From Vibrio sp. Isolate34 (GTDB taxonomy: Bacteria > Pseudomonadota > Gammaproteobacteria > Enterobacterales > Vibrionaceae): a stretch of 64,000 bases of DNA. Below, piece by piece: positions 36,901 through 45,120 of this stretch (the first letter of the stretch is position 1; each line of letters opens with the position of its first letter). The translations under genes were made by a program, and so were the position numbers. Location of the stretch: the NCBI RefSeq assembly GCF_022397915.1, contig NZ_JAKEUO010000001.1, positions 95,255 through 159,254 of the forward strand. The letters are read 5' to 3'. The notes under the pieces were generated by a model. It saw only the letters and a list, made by a program, of their open reading frames with translations. It made no database searches and was not told the origin of the DNA.

Positions 36901-38416
36901 GTTTGGGTAGCTTTCGTACAGGGAGTGATATATCAACTAAATCCCAAGCTTTTGAACTACTCTGTAAACGGTAAACCCATTGGTATTTACTCGTTATCGG
37001 TCCGTGACAAGGGCTCCCCATACTATGTTGTAAAAATTGTTGGATCCCCCGAGTAAGGCTGTCAACTTGTTGTGTACTTAACTTCCACTTTGTGGCAGCT
37101 AGTGCGACAGTTGCAAGCAAAGACGGCAGGGTACCTTCGTTTGCAAGAAGGCGGTTCCACTCTTGAGTAATAGTTTTACTATCAATAATTGAAGGTTCTA
37201 TCTGGCCTATCATTTTCCGGCCATGGATACCCACACGACCAGCATCGATAAAGAAATAGCCATGAAGTTGAACATCAAAGCTGATGTCACCCGCAATTTC
37301 CACTTCAAATATTTGCTTCTCTTTTGATGTATCTTCCTCACCAAGTGGCAAGAATACAGCCCAACCAACGGTTAGCATGGCGTGGTTGTCGCTAGGTTTA
37401 CTGAGAATTACTGAAGCACAATGGGGCTCTGTTTTATCAGGCTTAACCATCTCCTCCCCTAACCTATTCCTTCCTCTACTTATAGGCCAAACTTCATTTT
37501 CTTTAAGGCTGTTAAACTTACTCGACTCTAGAACCGCCTCCGTACCAACAAAACTGACCTTAGACGCTGAATTATCTTCACCTAAATCTAGGTTTATCGA
37601 ACCATTCCATTGAACGTTTCCTTTGATATTAGGGTACTGTATACGCCGTGAACTTGGGTCTAATCCTAAGGCACAATGAGTAGTAATAGATCTATCTGTC
37701 AGTGAAAAACTACACACTCTAATGGTATGTAAGCACTTCAGCATAGGTAGTAGCTTGCCAAGCTTCCTTGCTAACTTCGCATCTGTAAGAAAGCTAGGAA
37801 CAGAATAGCCGTAATCTTCACTGCTACGAATGAAGTTAGTGACACTATCACCTCTTGCCTTAGAGATAGATGTGGAGCGCAAAGGGATCCATACAATGAA
37901 GTTCGAAGAGTCGTTGTCAAAACTATTGGTAATCACTTCAAGCTCTTTCTGAATCAATTTCACTTCATATTCAGAAAAGTCTTGCCATTGAGGTCTTTCA
38001 TCATCCCAAGGGTTGAGTACATCTGCTTTGGGGTAAAGTCCAGTATATTCTTCCCAATCACTCCCAATAAAAAAGTACAACTCCCCAAAGTGAAATAGAC
38101 TCTTCATACCTAAGCCAAATTTACCTACAGCATTGGCATCACTTGCCTTAGAACCTAATCCAAGAGTACGAATACCCTTTACATCTTTCTCTTCCAACTC
38201 AGCATCATTAACGAAAAAAATGGCGGGGTCTTTAAGTAGAGGATGAGTGGCATTGGTTATTCCTGGATGCCAACCCATAACCAAATTGCTAGCTTTCGCA
38301 TCATCTGCATTTTGAACCATCTCTTTTAAAATGGGGAACCCACTTTCATATCGATCTCGCAGGTTGTCCGCAATTAAGTCAATATCAGCTAACGGATCAT
38401 GTATAAGGTTTCTCAT
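30956..38416 (-). CDS. Giant protein with two sacsin/HSP90-like ATPase domains
   Basis: 2486 residues. A GHKL ATPase domain at the N-terminus has the N-box FPILKEMVQNADDAKASN (Asn 36, Asp 38/39) and a GKFGLGMKSLFHFG lid near residue 120. A second copy occurs near residues 1550-1660 (VPFELFQNADDAVLELEDLG, GKFGLGFKSSLL). The two are separated by a long helical region, and another long tail follows, as in bacterial sacsin-like proteins. No nuclease motif was seen. It lies 60 bp after hsdR and is coupled to the SNF2 helicase; this pairing is typical of defence islands. Biochemical role unknown. Confidence 0.8.
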   Translation of the reverse strand: MRNLIHDPLADIDLIADNLRDRYESGFPILKEMVQNADDAKASNLVMGWHPGITNATHPLLKDPAIFFVNDAELEEKDVKGIRTLGLGSKASDANAVGKFGLGMKSLFHFGELYFFIGSDWEEYTGLYPKADVLNPWDDERPQWQDFSEYEVKLIQKELEVITNSFDNDSSNFIVWIPLRSTSISKARGDSVTNFIRSSEDYGYSVPSFLTDAKLARKLGKLLPMLKCLHTIRVCSFSLTDRSITTHCALGLDPSSRRIQYPNIKGNVQWNGSINLDLGEDNSASKVSFVGTEAVLESSKFNSLKENEVWPISRGRNRLGEEMVKPDKTEPHCASVILSKPSDNHAMLTVGWAVFLPLGEEDTSKEKQIFEVEIAGDISFDVQLHGYFFIDAGRVGIHGRKMIGQIEPSIIDSKTITQEWNRLLANEGTLPSLLATVALAATKWKLSTQQVDSLTRGIQQFLQHSMGSPCHGPITSKYQWVYRLQSSSKAWDLVDISLPVRKLPKPNAGEYERIWQTLPALMESADDFVYVENEKPNIISSKNACWQQHEIVRLFESVKSEVFESQKLLGYLADFMHTLSDTLIYSERCQSVLIQLAQSAFKSIPLTKLSLNSSAIRRFVGYIRSSSRWAVKLDKEEQPLWNVFASVKSSKLFLPSFLDNSSGSSGSLSFDDADSVFTQLGKQELNDNQLAKATDSILNNFREQEKARLLQLHDSLKLFPAYVAGNQSPYRESLANLRKLFQQKRLFSLSSGKTFSLGGVLVEALEYSKVVFINSKVNLQLFEGRVAPCNTVPVLELLATKPELKAPRYRSNLISKLEVSESLSSEQKLAIRYLMHGSKSDNNLSKQLWSIGGDEEVWSRLHKNSLRLDQSWTLIPHELAATLKLTPQEKKIVKLEEVNAQSVLAELGEDIQYLEFDELKLDQHDAEIILEKIEDSELWRKLSLHRCVEGKYHSVNDNCFLETNIDLPDEIRNQITWIVSAHSQAVQRQQKDNIKKLDHSKIIELVLKHENPSQFQDYILTLVGKLASNDPRLESLTTTKWLTSGGKVLSPSMVFDFKREDWPKVAVLSKVNNEFCFVDELDTYGSTCFESIRNMLVVSDADIANLAIKAASRSQGYAIGQARVTTSALQQACKYPQIFRQLDYKGWELLVECFKNAPEGSLSDDELSQLSSSVDDSTKLVALHEALVKAISSPDSIQELRAVILAMICRQAEPLKSIANLTLRSKSNEFVESRMLCFGVEGITHSSLLHEQDYASIKHVLKIVEPSSISGEELEQYFNMPRNQTSHHTSSLEEIKRYFADWEPFITNKTAIGSVLALMSGNSGIRALCEGYIGSRSIEQFIGSIGENWRPKAGTPDTLANFVSKVDFDIRPDSGSTIEEDSILGERIEVHLSEEADSIFVWSATRVFYSAPITVQLRTLSIYEMSEEKLLKILKRSAELFLEKIYLQRITLDHIWDEFSGAEQLDIHAAKLIVLDGIVQQLKELRLEAPKIKSLLSENNDLLVASAESNCLYDQDAKHRVLVEIGEEIEQESTKAELLTAIKEKVLGDQYEPASVPFELFQNADDAVLELEDLGYPKEEIHRRGVFKVSVNDEVLSFMHWGREVNQHSSSHISSSPKSSNFKMDLQKMLVRNQSDKEGSATGKFGLGFKSSLLISDTPNIISGRLAVQIEGGLLPVLSPKHEELFEQARNEPLNKPIRPTIISLPLNKGVNANRVLESFKIRAGLVSVFAKKIHTIDFNGELFTWEPIKLSSMKGLKVGNIQLPSKKGYQLIKILQIETDSGRFVFGLSGKGFTTLGKKVPKLWNLAPLMGDFGIGIAINADFQVDKGRNHLHVSSTSNGPLFERLGRELKSRLEAIYQETKSNWQVVRTELQLDEGVSLIDFWGSLWKAMWGSGPALPIEGEKTADHTYRLFKGEGGIVDFYYSFPVFPTGLNSDKTKLTTLKSLKYEASDLLEQVLTHLEHLPVITELLKTNKLVCNTYGKQLNKLKVELATLDLNQVLDMTLDNGELTPALAEQLQPVFNPEFEKALKNNKATHEQVDDFRKKLGELKIQTRNGSYRGIKHTLLTDKQAANSDEEKVIKFTPDEYIAAESYTNSKKLLEFCRRDTTPYNVDMLHDWACRNDLKENPNKVRALCEYIVSGDLSGKLAELIKTHAKPNWIWDIDVKHLEKWGWNKKQIDMFRNVRLVSDKEVERRVSQQLKSEGQSSLSTKEALMKIYNWWVSNRDVELTNYQNRLYPSGVFDWESIKLDEQPDVYKPAWLKLFFLGSCQTIGRTTEQQHSAALKHFEDKGWWSVFSDVNDPSKWFDVMDQYLEQAVTSDTYRTWLQILPLYRFSSHLEDYIELFWMAEQGMPNIKALIQPASSAELSGAGSSFAPPELKATLGIGANFILRELYRYGVYSDESVEKHCFVASQGVRDILSKKLHDPLDLDKASADSSEKIYSYLCLHMGEEFATFDGGFDIPLRLLARDDKLLENILEIGVWN

Positions 38417-38476
38417 GTTGCCCCTGCTTACTAAGCTTTAAATTTTTAAGGTTCACCCACTTTTCGAGCTGTAGTT

Positions 38477-41400
38477 CTAAGCACTCTTACTCTCTTCAAC
38501 TACTGCATTCGCATTCACCTTGCGAATCACTCCAAACAGCTCCACGACGGTGCCTTCATCGAAGAAGCCGTAGGCGCTTTCACCATGGTTATCAGTAAAT
38601 GGTGGCTCGAAGAGTTGTGACATATCGAGAATGCCGTTATTAACTAAGTAGTCGATCACTTGATCGACGAATTGAATCTGTTCAGCGTTGTAAGACTCTG
38701 CATCAAGGAAGCTACTGAATGCTTCTTTGGCTGCATTCATGTCTAAACCTATGAGTTCACGGATAAATGTGCCTAGCGGCTTCTCTTGTAAGATCTTCTC
38801 ACGGTAAGCTTCCACGTCACTCATACCGCTTGCATCCAGTAATAAGCCTTCTAGGACGTCTAAATCTGCTTGAGTGATGGATTTATTGCGCTTGAGCTTT
38901 TGAATCGTTAGCTGATCTTGGTGATCTTGAATATAGAGCTCAATTTTCTTGCGATACTGGGCTAAATCAACGCTTGGATTCTTGTACACGTTTGTCACGT
39001 CATGGACACCTTGAACTTCATCTTCAAAGTTGGTGTACACCATCTCTTTTTTATCTTTGTCCAACGCAAACATTAGATTTCGTAACTTACGACGTAGCTC
39101 TTCAAGCGTCACTAAGTGGATATCCTGCCAAAACTCTTGGGTCTGAATATCTTGAATAAGTTGCAGCTGCGCTTGTACTGCTGGAATCGTCGATTTCGCT
39201 TCAAGCTGCTCAGCAAATTCAACCACTCGTCCGCGGCTTGTTTCCGACAACATACCTTTCTCTAACAGATCCAATTGCATGGTTAACACCAAGCTATCGA
39301 AGCGGTGTGATAAGTGATTAAGTTGCTCATCAGAATTAAACGCTTCAGCTTCAGTTGGTAGCGCAGAGATTTGGCTCTCTAGCTCGGTAAACTTGGTGTC
39401 ATCAATATTGTCCCAATGCTCTCTTTCTAAGAAGGGCTCTACCACTTGGCGCTTGGGTCTTACGATAAAGTTATCGAGATTCATGCCACTCACAAGGTGG
39501 TGCAACATGTCTAGTTGATAACGGTTTAGCTCTGTATAACGTTCACAGTCTTCTGGGTGTTGTTCGCGAAACACTTCATTAGTTAGCTTGTCATTGAGCA
39601 ACGTACTAAGTAGAACGCGCTTCTCGAATACCTGTTGAGTCACGGGTTTTGCTACACCCACAGCTATGCCTTCGGGGTTAGCATCGAAATACTCAAAGTT
39701 CTGACAGTAATCGAAGACCTTGAAAGTCTTTTTGTCGTCATTAGGACCAAAGAGGTCTTTACACAAACGTGTGCCACGGCCAATCATCTGCGTGAATTTC
39801 ACTTTAGAACGGATGACTTTGAAGAACACAAGGTTGACCACTTCTGGTACATCAATACCGGTATCCAACATATCTACAGAAATTGCGATACGGCAGGTTG
39901 GGTTCTTCGGGTCGAACTCATCAATTTTGTTTTCGTCGCCACCGAACTCATCGATTAGGCTTTGTGCGTAGGTTTCTTTGAAGGTGATGACGCGTGCGAG
40001 CTTGCCTGCCCATTTCGGATAGTTCTTGTTGAACATCTTCTCAAGGAAAACGGCGTGATCATTATTGGCTGCAAATACGATGGTTTTACCTATAACATCG
40101 CCACCTTCAACATGGATACCACCTCGATCATCTTTACTCATTAACTGAGCAAACATTTTTTCTGCGGTATCTTCGTTAAACAGAAACTTATTCACTTCTG
40201 ATGGCAATACTTCGTCGCGATCTTCCAGTTCGGCTTTGTTTTCCCACTCTTCCTGTTCTTCGTCTGACAGATCTTTGTACTTCACGCCCTCACGTAAAAA
40301 CTTAGTCGCAACAGAGATTTTGGTTGGTGGTACAAGGTAGCCTTGGTCATACGCTTTATCGTCTTCATAAGCGTAGGTTGGCATCCCTTTTTGTAGTTCG
40401 AAAATGCCATAGGTATCTTTTTCGACTTCATCTTTTGGTGTCGCGGTTAAGCCCACTAAGAAGCCGTCAAAATACTCAAAAATTTGGCGATACTTGGAAT
40501 AGACTGAGCGGTGCGCTTCATCGACAATAATCAAATCAAAATGACCGACACCAAACGGACGTTCATCTGAACCACGGTCCAATAGATTCTTCATGGTTGG
40601 ATAAGTAGAGAAGTACAAACGGCTGTCGATGTTGTTCTTACTTTGACCTGAATCCAAAATAGAGCAACTCACGCGAGGCAATAGCTTAACGAAGTTCTTC
40701 TTAGCTTGGGTAAGCAATGCGTTACGGTCAGCAAGGAACAGAACGTTCTTAACCCAATCGTTTTTCACCAACAAATCAACAAGGCTGATCACGGTACGCG
40801 TTTTACCCGTACCCGTTGCCATTACAAATAACCCTTTGCGCTCATGCTCTAGCTCAAAGTCTTGTAATAGTTTAGTAATGGCTGATTTTTGATAGTGACG
40901 GTTGGTGATCTCGTTATTAATAACAAGATTGCTGTTAGGCATACCATTTTCAAAGAAAGGTTTACGATCGGTACGGCGCTTCACCATAAGCTCAAGTTCG
41001 GCTTTGGTGTAAAAGCCTTGAACTTGACGCGGCGGGTAGAAATGATCATCCCACAAATGGGTATCATAGCCATTGGTGTAGAAGATAACTGGTCGCACAC
41101 CACACGTTTTTTCTAAACAGTCAGCATAGAGCTTTGCTTGTTGTTGTCCGTCTTCTGCACGGCGATGAGTGCGTTTTGCTTCAACAACCGCTAACGCTGT
41201 ACCGTCGTCTCCCCAGAGTACATAATCGACAAACCCAATCCCGTTAGGGTTAGCTTGCGAAATTGGTATACCTGATACAGGGTATTCACGGTCACGTTTA
41301 TGTTCTAGCTTCCAGCCAGCTTCGTGTAGAAGTACATCGATAAGATAAGTTCGAGTTTCTTCCTCGTTATAGTCGTGCGCATCCGTGACTTTTTCAGCAC

Positions 41401-42097
41401 TTTGCTTAGCTTGCTCTATCTGCTCAAGTAATGCTTGGTTTGCTGCTTTTAACGTTTCGTTCTCTTTAAGCTGCTGTAAGTAGGCTTCACGCTCGACTTT
41501 ATCGTCTTGCTCTAGCTGCTTCTCTAGCTCTTTTACCCGTTTAATGCTGCTCAGTGCCTTGGTCGCTACGGTGGCATCAATCGACACTTGTTGTGGGATA
41601 AGCGCTTCATCAAATGGTTGAACGACAAATTGGTTACGATTCAACTCTCTGTTTGCAAAGGCGGGCGTATAGGTACGAATAAACCAATACAGCACATGGT
41701 GCAGCTCTTTCACCGCTTGTAGGGCATCACGCTGTGGCAGCGTGGTTTTACTGTGTACCGCTTCGTTACCCACTTGGATCACCAGCTTGAGCTTGGGAAA
41801 CAAGTGAGTTTCTAAATTTTGCTTAAAGTCCTTATCATGAATAAGCGACATTAAAGTCGCATCATGACGTGGACGAGTAAGCCAATTATCAATATCAAAT
41901 ACGGATTCAACCATGAGTTCCAATGCATTGCGGGCATAGAAACCAGCAATGCGCGGATCAGTTTTGATGTTGCTTTCCGCATTTTGGGCACGAGTTTGAA
42001 TCTCGGCACAACGCGTGGTGTACACATCGTTGCCATCGTTAAGGGCAACATCCATAAAGCCAAAGTTGCTAGTTGAACCGTTAACCGTATCTGACAT
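38477..42097 (-). CDS. hsdR: Type I restriction enzyme R subunit (EcoEI-like)
   Basis: 1206 residues. A DUF4145-like N-terminus (residues about 30-150) precedes a coiled coil and a PD-(D/E)xK nuclease domain (GIGFVDYVLWGDDGTALAVVEAKR). SF2 translocase motifs follow: MATGTGKTRTVISL, IVDEAHRS, GLTATP, QMIGRGTRL. The EcoEI-type C-terminal domain completes it. It cuts DNA lacking the cognate methylation after translocation. Third gene of hsdM-hsdS-hsdR, 48 bp after hsdS. Confidence 0.95.
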   Translation of the reverse strand: MSDTVNGSTSNFGFMDVALNDGNDVYTTRCAEIQTRAQNAESNIKTDPRIAGFYARNALELMVESVFDIDNWLTRPRHDATLMSLIHDKDFKQNLETHLFPKLKLVIQVGNEAVHSKTTLPQRDALQAVKELHHVLYWFIRTYTPAFANRELNRNQFVVQPFDEALIPQQVSIDATVATKALSSIKRVKELEKQLEQDDKVEREAYLQQLKENETLKAANQALLEQIEQAKQSAEKVTDAHDYNEEETRTYLIDVLLHEAGWKLEHKRDREYPVSGIPISQANPNGIGFVDYVLWGDDGTALAVVEAKRTHRRAEDGQQQAKLYADCLEKTCGVRPVIFYTNGYDTHLWDDHFYPPRQVQGFYTKAELELMVKRRTDRKPFFENGMPNSNLVINNEITNRHYQKSAITKLLQDFELEHERKGLFVMATGTGKTRTVISLVDLLVKNDWVKNVLFLADRNALLTQAKKNFVKLLPRVSCSILDSGQSKNNIDSRLYFSTYPTMKNLLDRGSDERPFGVGHFDLIIVDEAHRSVYSKYRQIFEYFDGFLVGLTATPKDEVEKDTYGIFELQKGMPTYAYEDDKAYDQGYLVPPTKISVATKFLREGVKYKDLSDEEQEEWENKAELEDRDEVLPSEVNKFLFNEDTAEKMFAQLMSKDDRGGIHVEGGDVIGKTIVFAANNDHAVFLEKMFNKNYPKWAGKLARVITFKETYAQSLIDEFGGDENKIDEFDPKNPTCRIAISVDMLDTGIDVPEVVNLVFFKVIRSKVKFTQMIGRGTRLCKDLFGPNDDKKTFKVFDYCQNFEYFDANPEGIAVGVAKPVTQQVFEKRVLLSTLLNDKLTNEVFREQHPEDCERYTELNRYQLDMLHHLVSGMNLDNFIVRPKRQVVEPFLEREHWDNIDDTKFTELESQISALPTEAEAFNSDEQLNHLSHRFDSLVLTMQLDLLEKGMLSETSRGRVVEFAEQLEAKSTIPAVQAQLQLIQDIQTQEFWQDIHLVTLEELRRKLRNLMFALDKDKKEMVYTNFEDEVQGVHDVTNVYKNPSVDLAQYRKKIELYIQDHQDQLTIQKLKRNKSITQADLDVLEGLLLDASGMSDVEAYREKILQEKPLGTFIRELIGLDMNAAKEAFSSFLDAESYNAEQIQFVDQVIDYLVNNGILDMSQLFEPPFTDNHGESAYGFFDEGTVVELFGVIRKVNANAVVEESKSA

Positions 42098-42145
42098 TGA
42101 GTTTCCTTTTTACATCACAGCTCTTTAGGTAAAAGCTATTATTCG

Positions 42146-43318
42146 TTATAGGTTTAGCTCGCCTTTGAAGGCTTTTTGCATGAGGGCTTTAAAGTTAGAT
42201 TCATGCAATGCTACTTCCGCTTTTTGATTTGCTAATAGCTCTCTAATGACTGTAATAGCCTTGGTGTACTCTTCTTGGCTTTTAAGGCTTGGTACGATAA
42301 CTCTAATGTTCAACAAATCTGCCATATCGATTCGTTTTGTACCATGCGCAGCTGTCGAGATAATACCTAGTAAATGAGTATGCATGCTTGATAATGCCGC
42401 TAGCAAAAATTCACTGGTGATAGATTCAGACTTAACAGTTAACGCTTTTATATCTTGATTGATAGCAAGTTTTTTTCGAGTAATTGCCAACGGAACCGTA
42501 TGTGCCAGAATCATTCCTCTAACGACAATAAGTATTGAATTTAAGGGGATACTTTTTAAATTAGTTTCAGTAAAAGTAATCTCATTAACATGATCAATGG
42601 CGTCATATAATTCTGGTACTTTCATATCCTTCGGAGAAACCCAAGGTACATCTCCAATCCAAAAGCTATCATTTGATTTAGATGGCGTAGCTCCACTCAG
42701 AACTGAAACAAGATCTTTGAGCTTCGTAACTTCAAAACCCTTCGGATTCATAACCGGATCACCAAACATATCGATAAACACTGACTGAGCGAGGCTGTTT
42801 AGCTCTTGCTCCATTTGCTGGCAGTCTTTACGTAGTTGATCGGCTTTTTCTAGCACCACTGCGATTTGCTTTTGGGTTTCTAGTGAGGGGAACGGAAAGT
42901 CAACTGTCTTAAGGTAGGTAGCTGAAATATTGGGTTGAGCACCGCCCACTCCATCTCTAATAAAGTCATTTTTCTTAGACTTCAAAAAGTAGTAAAGATA
43001 GTTAGTATCAACTTTTTCGTTCGGTACAAATGCAGCACATGCTTGGTTTGTTGCTGCTTCAATATCCAATATCGAACAAGCCCCAATAGTTGCACCATAC
43101 ATTGCCAGCAGCACAGTGTCCTTGGGAAACAGTTTTGCTGATGACTTATCCAAACCTAATTGAGTTATATACTCCGACGCTTGTTGAATTCTAACTTTGT
43201 GTAAATCGCCAGTTTTTATCCAAGGTATATCTCCATTATCGTAATAAGATTTTTCTCTACGACTGGGAGTACCGCCGGAGCTAATTTTGAACAAATCACC
43301 TAGAGTAACAATTTCCAT
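42146..43318 (-). CDS. hsdS: Type I restriction-modification specificity subunit
   Basis: 390 residues with two target recognition domains: the first begins VTLGDLFKISSGGTPSRREK, the second VTKLKDLVSVLSGATPSKSN. They are separated by a helical spacer (TQKQIAVVLEKADQLRKDCQ), with a second such helix at the C-terminus. It selects the bipartite DNA site for both HsdM and HsdR. The start overlaps the hsdM stop by one base (TAATG). The site cannot be predicted by eye. Confidence 0.95.
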   Translation of the reverse strand: MEIVTLGDLFKISSGGTPSRREKSYYDNGDIPWIKTGDLHKVRIQQASEYITQLGLDKSSAKLFPKDTVLLAMYGATIGACSILDIEAATNQACAAFVPNEKVDTNYLYYFLKSKKNDFIRDGVGGAQPNISATYLKTVDFPFPSLETQKQIAVVLEKADQLRKDCQQMEQELNSLAQSVFIDMFGDPVMNPKGFEVTKLKDLVSVLSGATPSKSNDSFWIGDVPWVSPKDMKVPELYDAIDHVNEITFTETNLKSIPLNSILIVVRGMILAHTVPLAITRKKLAINQDIKALTVKSESITSEFLLAALSSMHTHLLGIISTAAHGTKRIDMADLLNIRVIVPSLKSQEEYTKAITVIRELLANQKAEVALHESNFKALMQKAFKGELNL

Positions 43319-44925
43319 TACAGTAATTTCTCCAACTCAACCACACCCTTAGCCATCTTATCCTGCAAGGCTTTAATACGCTTCAAGATGTCTTGCGGCG
43401 CATCGTATTGAACTTCCTCGTACACCACTTCTTTGTAGCGATTGAGGCTTAGGTCAAAGTCGTTACTAGTAATCGTATCGACAGGTACCATAAAGCTCTG
43501 TTCGGTCTTTTTGCGCAAGTATTCAGGGCTGTTGCTGTTTGGTGTGTTGTCTTCATTGGTGAGCGTGTTAAAGCGTTCAATAATATCGGCAATGTTGCTT
43601 TGCTCGTGAGTTGGTGTTTCGCCATCTTTAAAAAGCTGAGTACGCTTATCATCAAGTGAGTAACCATCCGCCTTCATGTCGTAGAACCAAACGTTATCTG
43701 TACCGCCACTGTTGGTTTTGGTGAAGATAAGAATCGCGGTACTTACCCCAGCGTAGGGCTTGAATACACCAGAAGGCAGTGAAATTACCGCTTCGAGTTT
43801 TTGTTTAGAAACGATTTGCTCACGAATCGCTTTATGCGCTTTAGTCGAACCAAATAGCACGCCATCAGGGATGATAACCGCCGCACGACCACCCACTTTG
43901 AGCATGCGAAGAATTAGGGCTAAGAACAGCAGTTCTGATTTCTCAGTTGGCTTTTTCTTTTTCACCTCGACTTTAATGTCGTTACCGTTTTCGTCTTTTT
44001 CAATTTTGTATGTAGGCTTAGGTTGTTTGACTACAGGGTTTTTACCTAACGCTCGCAGCAAATCTGGCGCGACAATGTCGAAATCAACAGAGCCTTTAAA
44101 AGGCGGGTTTGCAAGAATAAGGTTATAGGCTTCCGAGATATTCTCGTCACCTTGGTCTTGCAAACTGTCACGGTAATGGACGCTAGGGTTTTCAATACCG
44201 TGCAATAGCATGTTCATCGCACCAATACGAAGCATGTGTTTATCAAAGTCGAAGCCAGTAAACATTTCATTATTGAAGTGCTTGCGGTTATCAGGCTTGT
44301 TCACTTCTTTCGCGTGATGCTCTTCAACGTACTCTACCGCTGCCATCAAGAAGCCACACGTACCTGATGATGGGTCACAGATAGTGTCACCCACTTTTGG
44401 CTGCATCAACTCGACCATCATTTGGATGATGTTACGCGGGGTACGGAACTGACCGTTTACACCTGATTGTTGTAACTTGCTTAACAGATACTCGTACAGA
44501 TCGCCTTTGGTGTCTTTGTCGTTCATGTCGATAGCACTAAGTAAATCCACTACCTGTGACAATAACTTCGAAGATGGGATCATAAAAATCGCATCTTTCA
44601 TATGCTCGGCAAAGCTGCCTTCGTTTTGCAGGGCTTTAATCTTTGAGAACACACGATCGCGGACGATTTCCATCATCACGTCTGGATCTTTATCTTTGAA
44701 GCTGCTCCAGCGAAGGGCTTGCTCTTCAGGCAAGAAAGTTGGGTTGTTCAGCGGTAGACCTGTCGCTTGGCTACGACGTTCAGCCGTCTTTTGCAATTCA
44801 TCTAAACGACGAATAAATAGCAGGTAGGAGATCTGCTCGATAACTGAGATTGGGTTAGCGACGCCGCCTGTCCAAAACATTTCCCAAACTTGGTCGATCT
44901 GATTACGAATTTTGCCTGTTAGCAT
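43318..44925 (-). CDS. hsdM: Type I N6-adenine DNA methyltransferase subunit
   Basis: 535 residues. The N-terminal helical HsdM domain is followed by motif I (CDPSSGTCGFLMAA) and the catalytic NPPF motif (LILANPPFKGS) for adenine N6 methylation. It methylates the host's sites to protect them from HsdR. First gene of the operon; the 195-bp gap to the divergent GIY-YIG gene holds the promoters. Confidence 0.95.
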   Translation of the reverse strand: MLTGKIRNQIDQVWEMFWTGGVANPISVIEQISYLLFIRRLDELQKTAERRSQATGLPLNNPTFLPEEQALRWSSFKDKDPDVMMEIVRDRVFSKIKALQNEGSFAEHMKDAIFMIPSSKLLSQVVDLLSAIDMNDKDTKGDLYEYLLSKLQQSGVNGQFRTPRNIIQMMVELMQPKVGDTICDPSSGTCGFLMAAVEYVEEHHAKEVNKPDNRKHFNNEMFTGFDFDKHMLRIGAMNMLLHGIENPSVHYRDSLQDQGDENISEAYNLILANPPFKGSVDFDIVAPDLLRALGKNPVVKQPKPTYKIEKDENGNDIKVEVKKKKPTEKSELLFLALILRMLKVGGRAAVIIPDGVLFGSTKAHKAIREQIVSKQKLEAVISLPSGVFKPYAGVSTAILIFTKTNSGGTDNVWFYDMKADGYSLDDKRTQLFKDGETPTHEQSNIADIIERFNTLTNEDNTPNSNSPEYLRKKTEQSFMVPVDTITSNDFDLSLNRYKEVVYEEVQYDAPQDILKRIKALQDKMAKGVVELEKLL

Positions 44926-45120
44926 GGTGATTCTCTTTGGTAAATTGTTACCTTCTTAACAAGAAGAAAACAACTTAGTGATGTGTAGGTCTATCGCGCG
45001 ATTTTATCATACATAGCCAGCTATACGTTAATGTGCATCACATTGAATTGATCATAAATAAAAGTGCTATTTTTTATTCAGTTAGATAGTATCTAGCGCA
45101 TCGATTGTTGTTAAAAGTGA

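Noticed and set aside
28279..38416. Calling the giant ATPase and helicase a DISARM or other named system
   Set aside because: The SNF2 helicase is DrmD-like, but DrmB (DUF1998) and DrmC (PLD) are not present, so the name is not supported.
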